A stretch of DNA of 12,615 bases. Origin: Paludibacteraceae bacterium. Its GTDB lineage: Bacteria; Bacteroidota; Bacteroidia; Bacteroidales; Paludibacteraceae. The position numbers and the translations under genes are program-made. Location: the NCBI GenBank assembly GCA_904502115.1, contig CAJGDW010000040.1:1-12615 (forward strand), in the 5' to 3' direction. The notes beneath the pieces are model-generated. The model was not told where the DNA came from and searched no databases. It saw only the letters and a list, made by a program, of their open reading frames with translations. Each line of letters begins with the position of its first letter. Within the stretch, counting starts at the first letter, position 1. Positions 6,494 through 12,537 of this stretch are shown here, piece after piece.

Positions 6494-7189
6494 TTATTTT
6501 TTAGCTACATACATACGACAAATTCCCAATGTGAGCGGTGTGTGCTCTACGGTAGCAAAGCCAGCCGATTTCAACATGGAAATAAACTTATCGGGTGCAG
6601 GGAAACGCAAAACAGAAGCAGGAAGGTATTCGTACGCACCTCTATCGCCAGAAATCATACCACCAATGGCAGGTAATATTTTTAAGAAATATAGTTTGTA
6701 GCACCAACGGATAAAAGCATTGGAAGGCACAGAAAGTTCCAATATAACCAACTTTCCACCAGGAGCTAACACCCTATACATTTGGCTTAAACCTAATTCT
6801 AAATGTTCAAAATTACGAACACCAAAGCCCACTGATATGCGGTCGAAAGTATTGTCTGCATAAGGCAAATCTTCGCAATCTGCCACAGAAAGTTCTGCAC
6901 AGACGCCTGCTTTTTGGATTTTTTCTCTACCCACAGCCATCATTCCCTCAGAAATATCCACCCCTATCACTTGGCTTCCATCTGCCACTTTTTTAGCTAT
7001 TTCAATAGTAAAATCCCCAGTTCCGCACGCAACATCTAGCACTTTAAGCGGTTCTTGCGTATCAACCAAGTTGCGTACAGCCTTTTTTCTCCAACCTTTA
7101 TCAATATTTAGAGAAAGAATATGATTCAGCTTATCATAATCTGGGGCTATATTATCAAACAATTTTTTTACACCTTCTTTTTTTGCCAT
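6494..7189 (-). CDS. menG: Demethylmenaquinone methyltransferase (MenG/UbiE)
   Basis: 231 residues from the ATG at 7187-7189. A longer frame to 7216 would overlap the upstream gene and add an atypical MYQIKIEII, so the start MAKKEGVKKLFDNIAPDYD is preferred. This class I SAM-dependent methyltransferase adds the ring methyl to demethylmenaquinone, the final step of menaquinone synthesis. UbiE/MenG signatures are present: FDNIAPDYDKLNH near the N-terminus, the SAM loop VLDVACGTGDFT (about residues 50-61), DISEGMM, and GFGVRNF around residue 120. The start lies 2 nt after the stop of the transporter gene, and the menA start lies 3 nt after its own stop, so translation is likely coupled. The menaquinone, rather than ubiquinone, assignment rests on the MenA neighbour and the Bacteroidota context. 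Confidence 0.95.
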   Translation of the reverse strand: MAKKEGVKKLFDNIAPDYDKLNHILSLNIDKGWRKKAVRNLVDTQEPLKVLDVACGTGDFTIEIAKKVADGSQVIGVDISEGMMAVGREKIQKAGVCAELSVADCEDLPYADNTFDRISVGFGVRNFEHLELGLSQMYRVLAPGGKLVILELSVPSNAFIRWCYKLYFLKILPAIGGMISGDRGAYEYLPASVLRFPAPDKFISMLKSAGFATVEHTPLTLGICRMYVAKK

Positions 7190-7191
7190 AA

Positions 7192-8049
7192 TTATTTCAA
7201 TTTTAATCTGATACAATATACGTATGTAAGCAGCATTATATTCATCAGTAACGCATAAATAATAGCAGGCAGTGCCATCTCGCCACTATTAAAGATAAAA
7301 GGCGAGGATGCTATCGCAATAGCTTGAGCCGCATTTTGCATTCCCACCTCTATTACTATGGTTCTTCTTACTGCATCGGTAAATTTACCCATCCTAGAAA
7401 TACCCGAACTACATAGCATAGCCACCAAAATAAGCACCGATGCAGACAGTCCAAGCAGCGCAAAATTTTCTAGAATCTCATTTTTATATTGATAAAAGAA
7501 CACCAATGCCAAAGTCATTAGCGCAGGAAAAGCCACTTTGCTCAACACTTTTTTCACTTTTTCTGCAGCAACAGAGAAATAATGTTTAAACAAACCTCCC
7601 AACAACATAGGCACAAAAAGTAGCAGTAAATTCTGCACCAATAGTTTTCCTATAGGCAAATGAATTTGCATCCCCAACATATTTGATACAGCACTTGCTA
7701 CAAACTCCATAATAATGGGCAAAGTAAACAAGGTAATAACACTACTTAATGCCGTAAGCGTAACCGACAAAGCTACATCGCCTTTTGCCAACATAGAGAA
7801 TACGTTTGACGAACTTCCACCAGGGCAACAAGCCACCAACACCAGCCCCATAAAGTACACCGCTGGCAAATCCAAGACCCAAGCTACCGCAAAAGCCAAC
7901 ATGGGCAATAACACAATCTGCCCAATTAAACCCAGCACCACCGCTTTTGGGTTTTTTACCACATCCAAAAATGCTTTTTTATTCAAATCAATGCCCAACA
8001 AAAACATCAATACAATTAAAATGGGCATCACTATCCAAATGGTATTCAT
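7192..8049 (-). CDS. BASS-family (bile acid:sodium symporter-like) transporter
   Basis: 285 residues, almost entirely hydrophobic, with about nine to ten membrane segments as usual for the SBF/BASS fold. Family motifs are visible: ACCPGGSSSNVFS near residues 73-85, a Ser/Thr-rich discontinuous-helix region that follows it (VALSVTLTALSS), and EVGMQNAAQA at 234-243, which corresponds to the second crossover helix. Members move organic anions with sodium; substrates include bile acids, pyruvate and pantoate, so the substrate here cannot be named from sequence. The gene lies between a GNAT gene (7 nt away) and menG (2 nt away), so it is co-transcribed with menaquinone genes. A physiological link to quinone synthesis is not established. 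Confidence 0.92.
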   Translation of the reverse strand: MNTIWIVMPILIVLMFLLGIDLNKKAFLDVVKNPKAVVLGLIGQIVLLPMLAFAVAWVLDLPAVYFMGLVLVACCPGGSSSNVFSMLAKGDVALSVTLTALSSVITLFTLPIIMEFVASAVSNMLGMQIHLPIGKLLVQNLLLLFVPMLLGGLFKHYFSVAAEKVKKVLSKVAFPALMTLALVFFYQYKNEILENFALLGLSASVLILVAMLCSSGISRMGKFTDAVRRTIVIEVGMQNAAQAIAIASSPFIFNSGEMALPAIIYALLMNIMLLTYVYCIRLKLK

Positions 8050-8056
8050 ATCCTGT

Positions 8057-8575
8057 TTAATCTTCTGAATATCCCAAAATATAATCGTTCATGTAATATC
8101 CATTACCAATATGAAAATCGCCTTGACGAAGAATCTTTAACCCCATATGTTGGTAAAAATGCAAGGCAGGGTTTTCGCGGTTCATATTGAGTTCAATGGC
8201 CAATGGTTTACCCTGGGCATGGGTGCGTGCAAAGTCCAATGCCTTTTCAAAAAGAATACGACCTAATCCTTTGCCCTGCCAGTTAGGTAGGATGTATATT
8301 TTGTGTAAGTGGAACATCGCTTTACCCTCTACATCGCCTTCGTATTGTACCGAGATATACCCGCATGGCTCATCGCCCTGTAGGGCGATGTAATACACAT
8401 GCCCACTCTCCAACTGCTGCTCTAAACTCGGAAGCGAATACATCCACTCCATCATGTAGTCAATTTGATCGAGCGATAGCATCTCGCGATAGGTATGACG
8501 AAAAGCCACCTCAGCCATATCGTGTATGGTTTGTAAATGTTCTTTGCCTGCTTTTATTAAAGTATAATTGTTCAT
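8057..8575 (-). CDS. GNAT-family N-acetyltransferase
   Basis: 172 residues, soluble. The acetyl-CoA-binding motif A is clear: HLHKIYILPNWQGKGLGRILFEKALDFA (residues 89-116), with the pyrophosphate loop Q100-G-K-G-L-G105. Later motif-B features (ELNMNRENPALHFYQHMGLKIL, 128-149) are also as expected, including the Asn and Tyr that typically line the active site. The acceptor substrate is unknown; small molecules or protein N-termini are both possible for this family. It is the first gene of the four-gene minus-strand operon, with a -7 box 35 nt upstream. The start MNNYTLIKAG fits the family and no better alternative exists. Confidence 0.92.
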   Translation of the reverse strand: MNNYTLIKAGKEHLQTIHDMAEVAFRHTYREMLSLDQIDYMMEWMYSLPSLEQQLESGHVYYIALQGDEPCGYISVQYEGDVEGKAMFHLHKIYILPNWQGKGLGRILFEKALDFARTHAQGKPLAIELNMNRENPALHFYQHMGLKILRQGDFHIGNGYYMNDYILGYSED

Positions 8576-8609
8576 TTATTGTAGTTTTTTATTATCGATA
8601 AGCGTAATA

Positions 8610-8617
8610 CAAAGGTA
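8610..8617 (-). promoter_or_regulatory. -7 box for the GNAT-BASS-menG-menA operon
   Basis: Read on the minus strand, this is TACCTTTG, a full match to TAnnTTTG, 34 nt before the ATG at 8575. No good TTTG is found 19-21 nt further upstream, so the -33 element is weak. The leader would be about 28 nt. Confidence 0.5.
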
Positions 8618-8709
8618 CAAATTATTATTGAAGTAGGTATTTTATGCAGCGCTTAATGGCCAGCATGATGTAAATCGCTACAAATTACCGTCCTATTTTT
8701 AGGGAGGAA

Positions 8710-8729
8710 TGGCTCTTTTTGGCTCTTTT
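8710..8729. promoter_or_regulatory. Paired 10-bp direct repeat upstream of the HTH-module gene (possible operator)
   Basis: tggctctttt occurs twice back to back (8710-8719 and 8720-8729), one helical turn apart. A related tttttaggg lies just before at 8696-8704. The pair ends 24 nt before the -7 box at 8754, in the place of a -33 element. It shares TGGCYCT with the reverse complement of the pair at 10519-10539. A binding site is inferred; no regulator is proven. Confidence 0.45.
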
Positions 8730-8753
8730 TTATAACGTCCCCAAAAAATGCAT

Positions 8754-8761
8754 TAATTTTG
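8754..8761 (+). promoter_or_regulatory. -7 box for the HTH-module gene, near-leaderless
   Basis: taattttg matches TAnnTTTG and ends only 4 nt before ATG 8766, so the transcript would start at or next to the start codon. No TTTG stands at the normal -33 distance; the paired tggctctttt repeats lie there instead. Confidence 0.5.
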
Positions 8762-8765
8762 TATT

Positions 8766-9344
8766 ATGGCAATAAAAACAGATTCTCCACAAATAACAGC
8801 CCTACGCGTGGCTGTAGAAAAAAGATTCGGTCATCCCATTGAAAGCCGAACCGATTTTACCTTATTGGCGTACGACATTGAGCGTGTTACCAATAACCAC
8901 ATAGCCGAAAACACCCTACGCAGGCTATGGGGACGCATTTCAGGTTACGAAACGGTATTTACTCGCACCTTAGACGTCATTTGTAAATACATTGGCTGCG
9001 AGCGATGGAGCGTTTTTTGCAAACAACTCAACAACGAAGACAACAAAGAATCTAGTATTGTAAAAGAAGGCATGTCAATTAAAGTAGAAGATTTACAAGT
9101 AGGCGATAAAATTCGCATTGGTTGGTTACCCGATAGGGTTTGTATTGTAGAATACGTAGGTGGTCGTACCTTTAAAGCCATCGACGCCGTTAATGCAACC
9201 CTTCAAACGGGCGATACCTTTGAATGCAGCCTGATGCTCAAAAACTACCCGCTCTTTGTAGACAACCTGGTACACGGTGGAGAGCACTGCGATCGCTACT
9301 CTATAGGACTCAATAGTGGACTGACAACCCTAGAAAAACTATAA
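8766..9344 (+). CDS. Protein with Bacteroidota HTH-like N-terminal module, function unknown
   Basis: 192 residues, no signal peptide. Residues 10-88 (ALRVAVEKRFGHPIESRTDF, then HIAENTLRRLWGRISGY and TLDVICKYIGCERWSVFC) match an all-helical module I know from many Bacteroidales hypothetical proteins. The segment IAENTLRRLWG reads like a DNA-recognition helix, so DNA binding is inferred. A polar linker (89-103) leads to a beta-rich C-terminal part (about 104-172: MSIKVEDLQVGDKIRIGW and KAIDAVNATLQTGDTFE), which may be a small barrel. I cannot name the C-terminal family. The gene lies 80 nt upstream of a Ser/Thr kinase on the same strand, and the two may form a signalling pair. The paired repeats upstream could be its own operator. 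Confidence 0.75.
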   Translation: MAIKTDSPQITALRVAVEKRFGHPIESRTDFTLLAYDIERVTNNHIAENTLRRLWGRISGYETVFTRTLDVICKYIGCERWSVFCKQLNNEDNKESSIVKEGMSIKVEDLQVGDKIRIGWLPDRVCIVEYVGGRTFKAIDAVNATLQTGDTFECSLMLKNYPLFVDNLVHGGEHCDRYSIGLNSGLTTLEKL

Positions 9345-9362
9345 AACACACTCTTATTTTTC

Positions 9363-9393
9363 TTGCTTTTTACCACAACAACATGTACTTTTG
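9363..9393 (+). promoter_or_regulatory. Promoter of the kinase gene
   Basis: TTG (9363-9365) and tacttttg (9386-9393) are 20 nt apart, matching the Bacteroidota -33/-7 layout. The start site would be near 9399, with a leader of about 25 nt. The kinase can therefore be expressed apart from the upstream HTH-module gene. Confidence 0.6.
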
Positions 9394-9424
9394 GCTTTTG
9401 TAAACCTGATTATGTAATGTTGTT

Positions 9425-10507
9425 ATGACTTTTAAAGAGGCCTATATAGAAGAGCTGATCTCAGAAGGTAGCATTTTTCTACTCTACAAGGCACGCTGCG
9501 GCAGTAAATATATCATCCTTAAAACCACACGTTTAAAAGATGCCATGTTTACCGAAATTTTGCGTCGAGAATACAAGATAGGACTCACATTACACCATGC
9601 CTGCGTAGTTACCACCCTAGGCTTTGAAGAAGACACACCTGTGGGCGCTGCCATTGTATTGGAATACATCAACGGCACGACCTTACAGCAATTCCTTACC
9701 CAGAACCCAATCAGCAAAAAACAACAAAAGCAATTGATCGCTGACATTTTAGAGGGTGTTGATTACTTACACCACAAGGGCGTGCTTCACAACGATCTTA
9801 AACCAGCCAACATCATCATTACCCCACTAGGGGCTGCTCGCATCATCGACTTTGGTTTATCGGCTAGCTACGATAGTATTTACACGGGCGTTATAGGCGG
9901 CAGTGAGAACTATACGGCTCCCGAAATTTTAAATGGTCAAGGACATGCTGGCGCTGCCTCCGACATCTATTCTCTCGGAACCATTCTTCCACTTTTATGG
10001 GGCAATAAACACCAGAAAATTATCGACAAATGCTTAAAACAGAACCCCTCAGAAAGATACCAAAGCATTGTCGAGTTAAAAAAAAGCATTGCATTACAAT
10101 ACCATAAATGGGATTATATCAGCCTTACTCTTCTACTAATAACCATAGGAATCTTTGCGGTATCACCTTTTCTACAAAAGCAGTACACCAGCTACCAAGA
10201 AAAACAATACCAAAAAGAATTTTCGGCAGCACTCGATTCTGCCTACCAGTTCATGCACTCGCATATCCAACAACATCCTTACTGGGAGTTAGCATATTCT
10301 CATTATAACACATACATGCAATATTACCTCACTTTCTTCAATCAGCTAAACACGGAGGTGGAGTACAGAGCTGCCACATGGGTTATTGAAGAACAAAAAA
10401 AGGAAACAGAGTCGCTGCTAAAAGGGTTACCTTCACTAAACACACTTCCCTATCAAAAACAAGATTCATTGCTAAAAGACTTCTCCAATACGATGCAAAA
10501 GAAATAA
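9425..10507 (+). CDS. Membrane-anchored Ser/Thr protein kinase (Hanks type)
   Basis: 360 residues. A compact cytoplasmic kinase domain (about 5-225) has the ATP lysine K33 (IILK), an alpha-C glutamate probably E49, the catalytic loop HNDLKPANI (122-130, Asp124), DFG at 142-144, TAPE at 164-167 and DIYSLG at 180-185. The glycine loop is degenerate (ISEGSIFLLYKA, only one Gly), and the usual HRD Arg is Asn. The C-lobe is short, with little between SLGTI and the final CLKQNPSERYQSI helix. One membrane helix (about 230-250) follows, then about 110 residues that would lie outside the cytoplasm, rich in Tyr, Gln and helix formers and of no family I recognise. It is likely catalytic, since Lys, Asp, Asn and DFG remain. 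Extracytoplasmic sensing is inferred from topology. Confidence 0.92.
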   Translation: MTFKEAYIEELISEGSIFLLYKARCGSKYIILKTTRLKDAMFTEILRREYKIGLTLHHACVVTTLGFEEDTPVGAAIVLEYINGTTLQQFLTQNPISKKQQKQLIADILEGVDYLHHKGVLHNDLKPANIIITPLGAARIIDFGLSASYDSIYTGVIGGSENYTAPEILNGQGHAGAASDIYSLGTILPLLWGNKHQKIIDKCLKQNPSERYQSIVELKKSIALQYHKWDYISLTLLLITIGIFAVSPFLQKQYTSYQEKQYQKEFSAALDSAYQFMHSHIQQHPYWELAYSHYNTYMQYYLTFFNQLNTEVEYRAATWVIEEQKKETESLLKGLPSLNTLPYQKQDSLLKDFSNTMQKK

Positions 10508-10518
10508 GCACAAAGCGA

Positions 10519-10539
10519 TTTAGGGCCATTTTAGGGCCA
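10519..10539. promoter_or_regulatory. Paired 10-bp direct repeat upstream of the TM2 gene (possible operator)
   Basis: tttagggcca occurs at 10519-10528 and 10530-10539, an 11-bp period. The reverse complement, tggccctaaa, shares TGGCYCT with the paired repeats at 8710-8729. The pair ends 21 nt before the -7 box at 10561, which has no TTTG at the -33 position. Confidence 0.45.
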
Positions 10540-10560
10540 ACCGTATTCATCCATAGTTCA

Positions 10561-10568
10561 TATATTTG
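10561..10568 (+). promoter_or_regulatory. -7 box for the TM2/DUF2752 pair
   Basis: tatatttg is a full TAnnTTTG match, 30 nt before the ATG at 10599. The bases 19-21 nt upstream (around 10537-10542) show no TTG, and the paired tttagggcca repeats end there. Confidence 0.5.
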
Positions 10569-10598
10569 TTTCGTATTAACTATTATTTATTTCACACT

Positions 10599-10934
10599 AT
10601 GGAGTCACAAAAAATTGAACAGTTCCTTGCTGTTAACGGAAAATTCTTTTCTCCCGAATCATTCCCACAAATTCGCACAAAATTAGCCAGCATTGACGAT
10701 AGCCAAGAAACGTTATTGATGGCACAAGATTGGAAAAATCCAACCGTCATGTTCATCATTTCATTCTTCCTAGGCGGTTTTGGCGTCGACAGATTTATGC
10801 TTGGACAAACTGGCTTAGGTATTGTTAAATTCTTAACATGCGGTGGTGCTGGTATTTGGGCACTTATTGACTGGTTTACATCGAGCAAAAGAACAAAAGA
10901 ACACAATTTCCAACAGCTCATAACCAGATTCTAA
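10599..10934 (+). CDS. TM2-domain membrane protein
   Basis: 111 residues from ATG 10599; a longer frame from TTG 10566 overlaps the promoter and is not used. Residues 1-46 form a polar region (MESQKIEQFLAVNGKFFSPE onward). The TM2 domain follows at about 48-94: a first hydrophobic helix into FFLGGFGVDRFMLGQTGLG, then a second helix with KFLTCGGAGIWALIDWF. The conserved Gly-Gly, Asp-Arg-Phe and Ile-Trp-x-x-x-Asp positions are all present. TM2 proteins are small two-helix inner-membrane proteins without a settled function. A DUF2752 gene follows after 6 nt, a pairing I recall from other Bacteroidota. Its relation to the kinase upstream is positional only. Confidence 0.9.
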   Translation: MESQKIEQFLAVNGKFFSPESFPQIRTKLASIDDSQETLLMAQDWKNPTVMFIISFFLGGFGVDRFMLGQTGLGIVKFLTCGGAGIWALIDWFTSSKRTKEHNFQQLITRF

Positions 10935-10940
10935 GGAACA

Positions 10941-11387
10941 TTGAAAAAGACTTTTTTCTTTTTTCAGCAGAACAAAATAGCCATACTAACTACCTGTTTT
11001 CTATTAGGAGCAATAGTATGGCTATTCTTATACCGCATGGGGTATAGTTTTACCGTTTGCCCTAGCAAACTTATTTGGGGTATCCCATGTCCAGGCTGTG
11101 GTATGACGCGCGCCATATCATTACTATACGATGGCAAATATTTGAAAGCTTTCTATATGAACCCCAATATCATTTTACTGTTACTTTTTAGCATCACGCT
11201 TATTTTCTTTTTCATTACAGGTTGGTTCTATCCCAAATGGAATGTGGCATATTTTTTCGCCCAACTTAACCTATTGCTTAGAAAGAAGTATTTCCTCATC
11301 CCTTTCTTCGTCATAGAAACCTGCATTTGGGTCTACAACATTTTTAGCGACTTTTCGCATTTTTTTCTTACATTTGCACATACGTAA
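10941..11387 (+). CDS. DUF2752 membrane protein
   Basis: 148 residues, starting at TTG 10941 (MKKTFFFF), since the frame offers no ATG before residue 33; the start lies 6 nt after the TM2 stop. The family signature is VCPSKLIWGIPCPGCGMTRAISLLYDGKYLKAFYMNP (about 39-75), with Cys40, Cys50 and Cys53 in the CPGCGMTRA core, flanked by helices at about 12-32 and 76-95 and a further hydrophobic stretch at about 117-135. The paired cysteines could bind a metal or form a disulfide, but the role of DUF2752 is unknown. Its 3' end carries the -7 box of the cysK gene. It is probably co-transcribed and co-translated with the TM2 gene. Confidence 0.88.
   Translation: MKKTFFFFQQNKIAILTTCFLLGAIVWLFLYRMGYSFTVCPSKLIWGIPCPGCGMTRAISLLYDGKYLKAFYMNPNIILLLLFSITLIFFFITGWFYPKWNVAYFFAQLNLLLRKKYFLIPFFVIETCIWVYNIFSDFSHFFLTFAHT
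11369..11376 (+). promoter_or_regulatory. -7 box for cysK inside the end of the DUF2752 gene
   Basis: tacatttg is a full TAnnTTTG match, 21 nt before the ATG at 11398. No TTTG is found at the proper -33 spacing. It would give a leader of about 15 nt; read-through from the TM2/DUF2752 unit is also possible, as no terminator lies between. Confidence 0.45.
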
Positions 11388-11397
11388 CACGGCATTT

Positions 11398-12327
11398 ATG
11401 AAACGCATCTATTCTAACATACTCGATACCGTGGGCAGAACCCCTTTGGTGGCTTTGGAAAGATATAGCCAGCAAATGGGCTTACCATCGCCCCTTGTTG
11501 CCAAAGTAGAGGCTTTTAACCCTGGCGGTAGTGCCAAAGACCGAGTTGCCGTACAAATGCTAAAACAAGCATCGGCCGATGGACTGCTACAAGAGGGGGC
11601 TACCATTATAGAACCCACCAGTGGTAACACCGGGGTAGGATTGGCCATGGTATGCGCAGTATGGGGCTATAAACTGATACTTACCATGCCCGATACCATG
11701 AGCATCGAGCGTATAAAATTAGCACAGGCCTACGGAGCAGAAGTCGTTTTAACTCCGGGTGCGATGGGTATGAAAGGCGCTATTGAAAAAGCGCAAACCT
11801 TATTAAAAGAAATTCCTGGGGCATGGATGGCCGGTCAATTTACCAACCCTGCTAACCCTGAGGCGCACTACCTTACCACGGGTCCCGAAATTTGGACTGA
11901 CACCCAAGGCGAGGTAGCTATTTTTATAGCCGGCATTGGTACCGGCGGCACCATTAGCGGCGTGGGCAAATACCTAAAAGAACAAAATCCTTGCATTCAA
12001 ATCATAGGTGCTGAACCTGCCGAATCGGCCGTACTAAACGGCCAACCAGCAGGGGCGCACAAAATACAAGGCATCGGTGCGGGTTTTATTCCCGATACCT
12101 ACAACGCACCCGTAGTAGACAAGGTGATGGACATTACGAGTAACGAAGCCCTTGAAAAAGCCCGCTTGTTGGCTAAAACCGAAGGCATTTTAGTGGGCAT
12201 CTCGTCGGGATGCGCTTTGGCGGCAGCCACACAACTTGCTCTTTTGCCCGAAAATACGAACAAAACCATTGTGGTGCTTTTGCCCGATACCGGCGAGCGC
12301 TATTTATCTACGGAACTGTTTCAATAG
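11398..12327 (+). CDS. cysK: Cysteine synthase (O-acetylserine sulfhydrylase)
   Basis: 309 residues from ATG 11398 (MKRIYSNILDTVGRTPLV); the frame extends to 11374 but overlaps the preceding gene and lies in the promoter. This PLP enzyme makes L-cysteine from O-acetylserine and sulfide in the cytoplasm. The PLP lysine is Lys47 in NPGGSAKDR (41-49), the substrate loop EPTSGNTG is at 72-79, the phosphate-binding GTGGT at 181-185, and GISSG at 267-271. The MPDTMSIERIKLAQAYGAE segment (98-115) is typical of CysK. Length is normal and no residue is missing. CysK rather than CysM is favoured by overall motif match, but the two are hard to separate by eye. No sulfur-pathway neighbours are present. 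Confidence 0.95.
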   Translation: MKRIYSNILDTVGRTPLVALERYSQQMGLPSPLVAKVEAFNPGGSAKDRVAVQMLKQASADGLLQEGATIIEPTSGNTGVGLAMVCAVWGYKLILTMPDTMSIERIKLAQAYGAEVVLTPGAMGMKGAIEKAQTLLKEIPGAWMAGQFTNPANPEAHYLTTGPEIWTDTQGEVAIFIAGIGTGGTISGVGKYLKEQNPCIQIIGAEPAESAVLNGQPAGAHKIQGIGAGFIPDTYNAPVVDKVMDITSNEALEKARLLAKTEGILVGISSGCALAAATQLALLPENTNKTIVVLLPDTGERYLSTELFQ

Positions 12328-12339
12328 TCGCAAATTTTG

Positions 12340-12363
12340 ACTAATCGGTAAATCGACTAAACG
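12340..12363. repeat. 8-bp tandem repeat, three units
   Basis: actaatcg, gtaaatcg and actaaacg follow each other in phase 12 bp after the cysK stop. A fourth unit is too degenerate to count. The first and third units are identical to units found at 501-524 and 2745-2752 respectively. Confidence 0.8.
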
Positions 12364-12422
12364 ATTTATGTTTCGGCGATTCAATGCTCGGCAAACGCTC
12401 CCGGTCGGATTTTTTCAAGTAG

Positions 12423-12457
12423 CGAGAGCAGAGGCAAGTTTACTTGACTATGCCGAG
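12423..12457 (-). repeat. 35-nt dispersed element, copy B
   Basis: This is the reverse-strand counterpart of 602-636, with 28 of 35 identities and no gaps. The inverted repeat caagt-aa-acttg lies at 12435-12446. Copy A has C/G where copy B has T/A in the innermost pair, so symmetry is preserved. On the plus strand its end (tgccgag) can pair with ctcggca at 12387-12393. Confidence 0.7.
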
Positions 12458-12499
12458 TCACGAGAAAAAACATGGAATAATTTACACATACAAAAACTA

Positions 12500-12537
12500 C
12501 AAAATGTGAACTCGCTTTGCTCAAACAACACATTTTG
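12500..12537. repeat. 9-bp inverted repeat with 20-nt loop
   Basis: caaaatgtg (12500-12508) and cacattttg (12529-12537) are exact reverse complements. The loop is gene-free and there is no T-tract after the stem, so a terminator is unlikely. It may be part of a structured RNA or a repeat element. Confidence 0.55.

Noticed and set aside
7190..7216. Longer MenG start adding MYQIKIEII
   Set aside because: It overlaps the end of the transporter gene, and the internal ATG at 7189 gives the usual family N-terminus 2 nt after that stop.
7192..8049. A true bile-acid transporter assignment
   Set aside because: The fold family is clear, but members carry many anions and no residue or neighbour here identifies bile acids.
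10566..10598. TM2 protein starting at TTG 10566
   Set aside because: This would overlap the -7 box at 10561-10568; ATG 10599 starts the polar N-terminal region cleanly.
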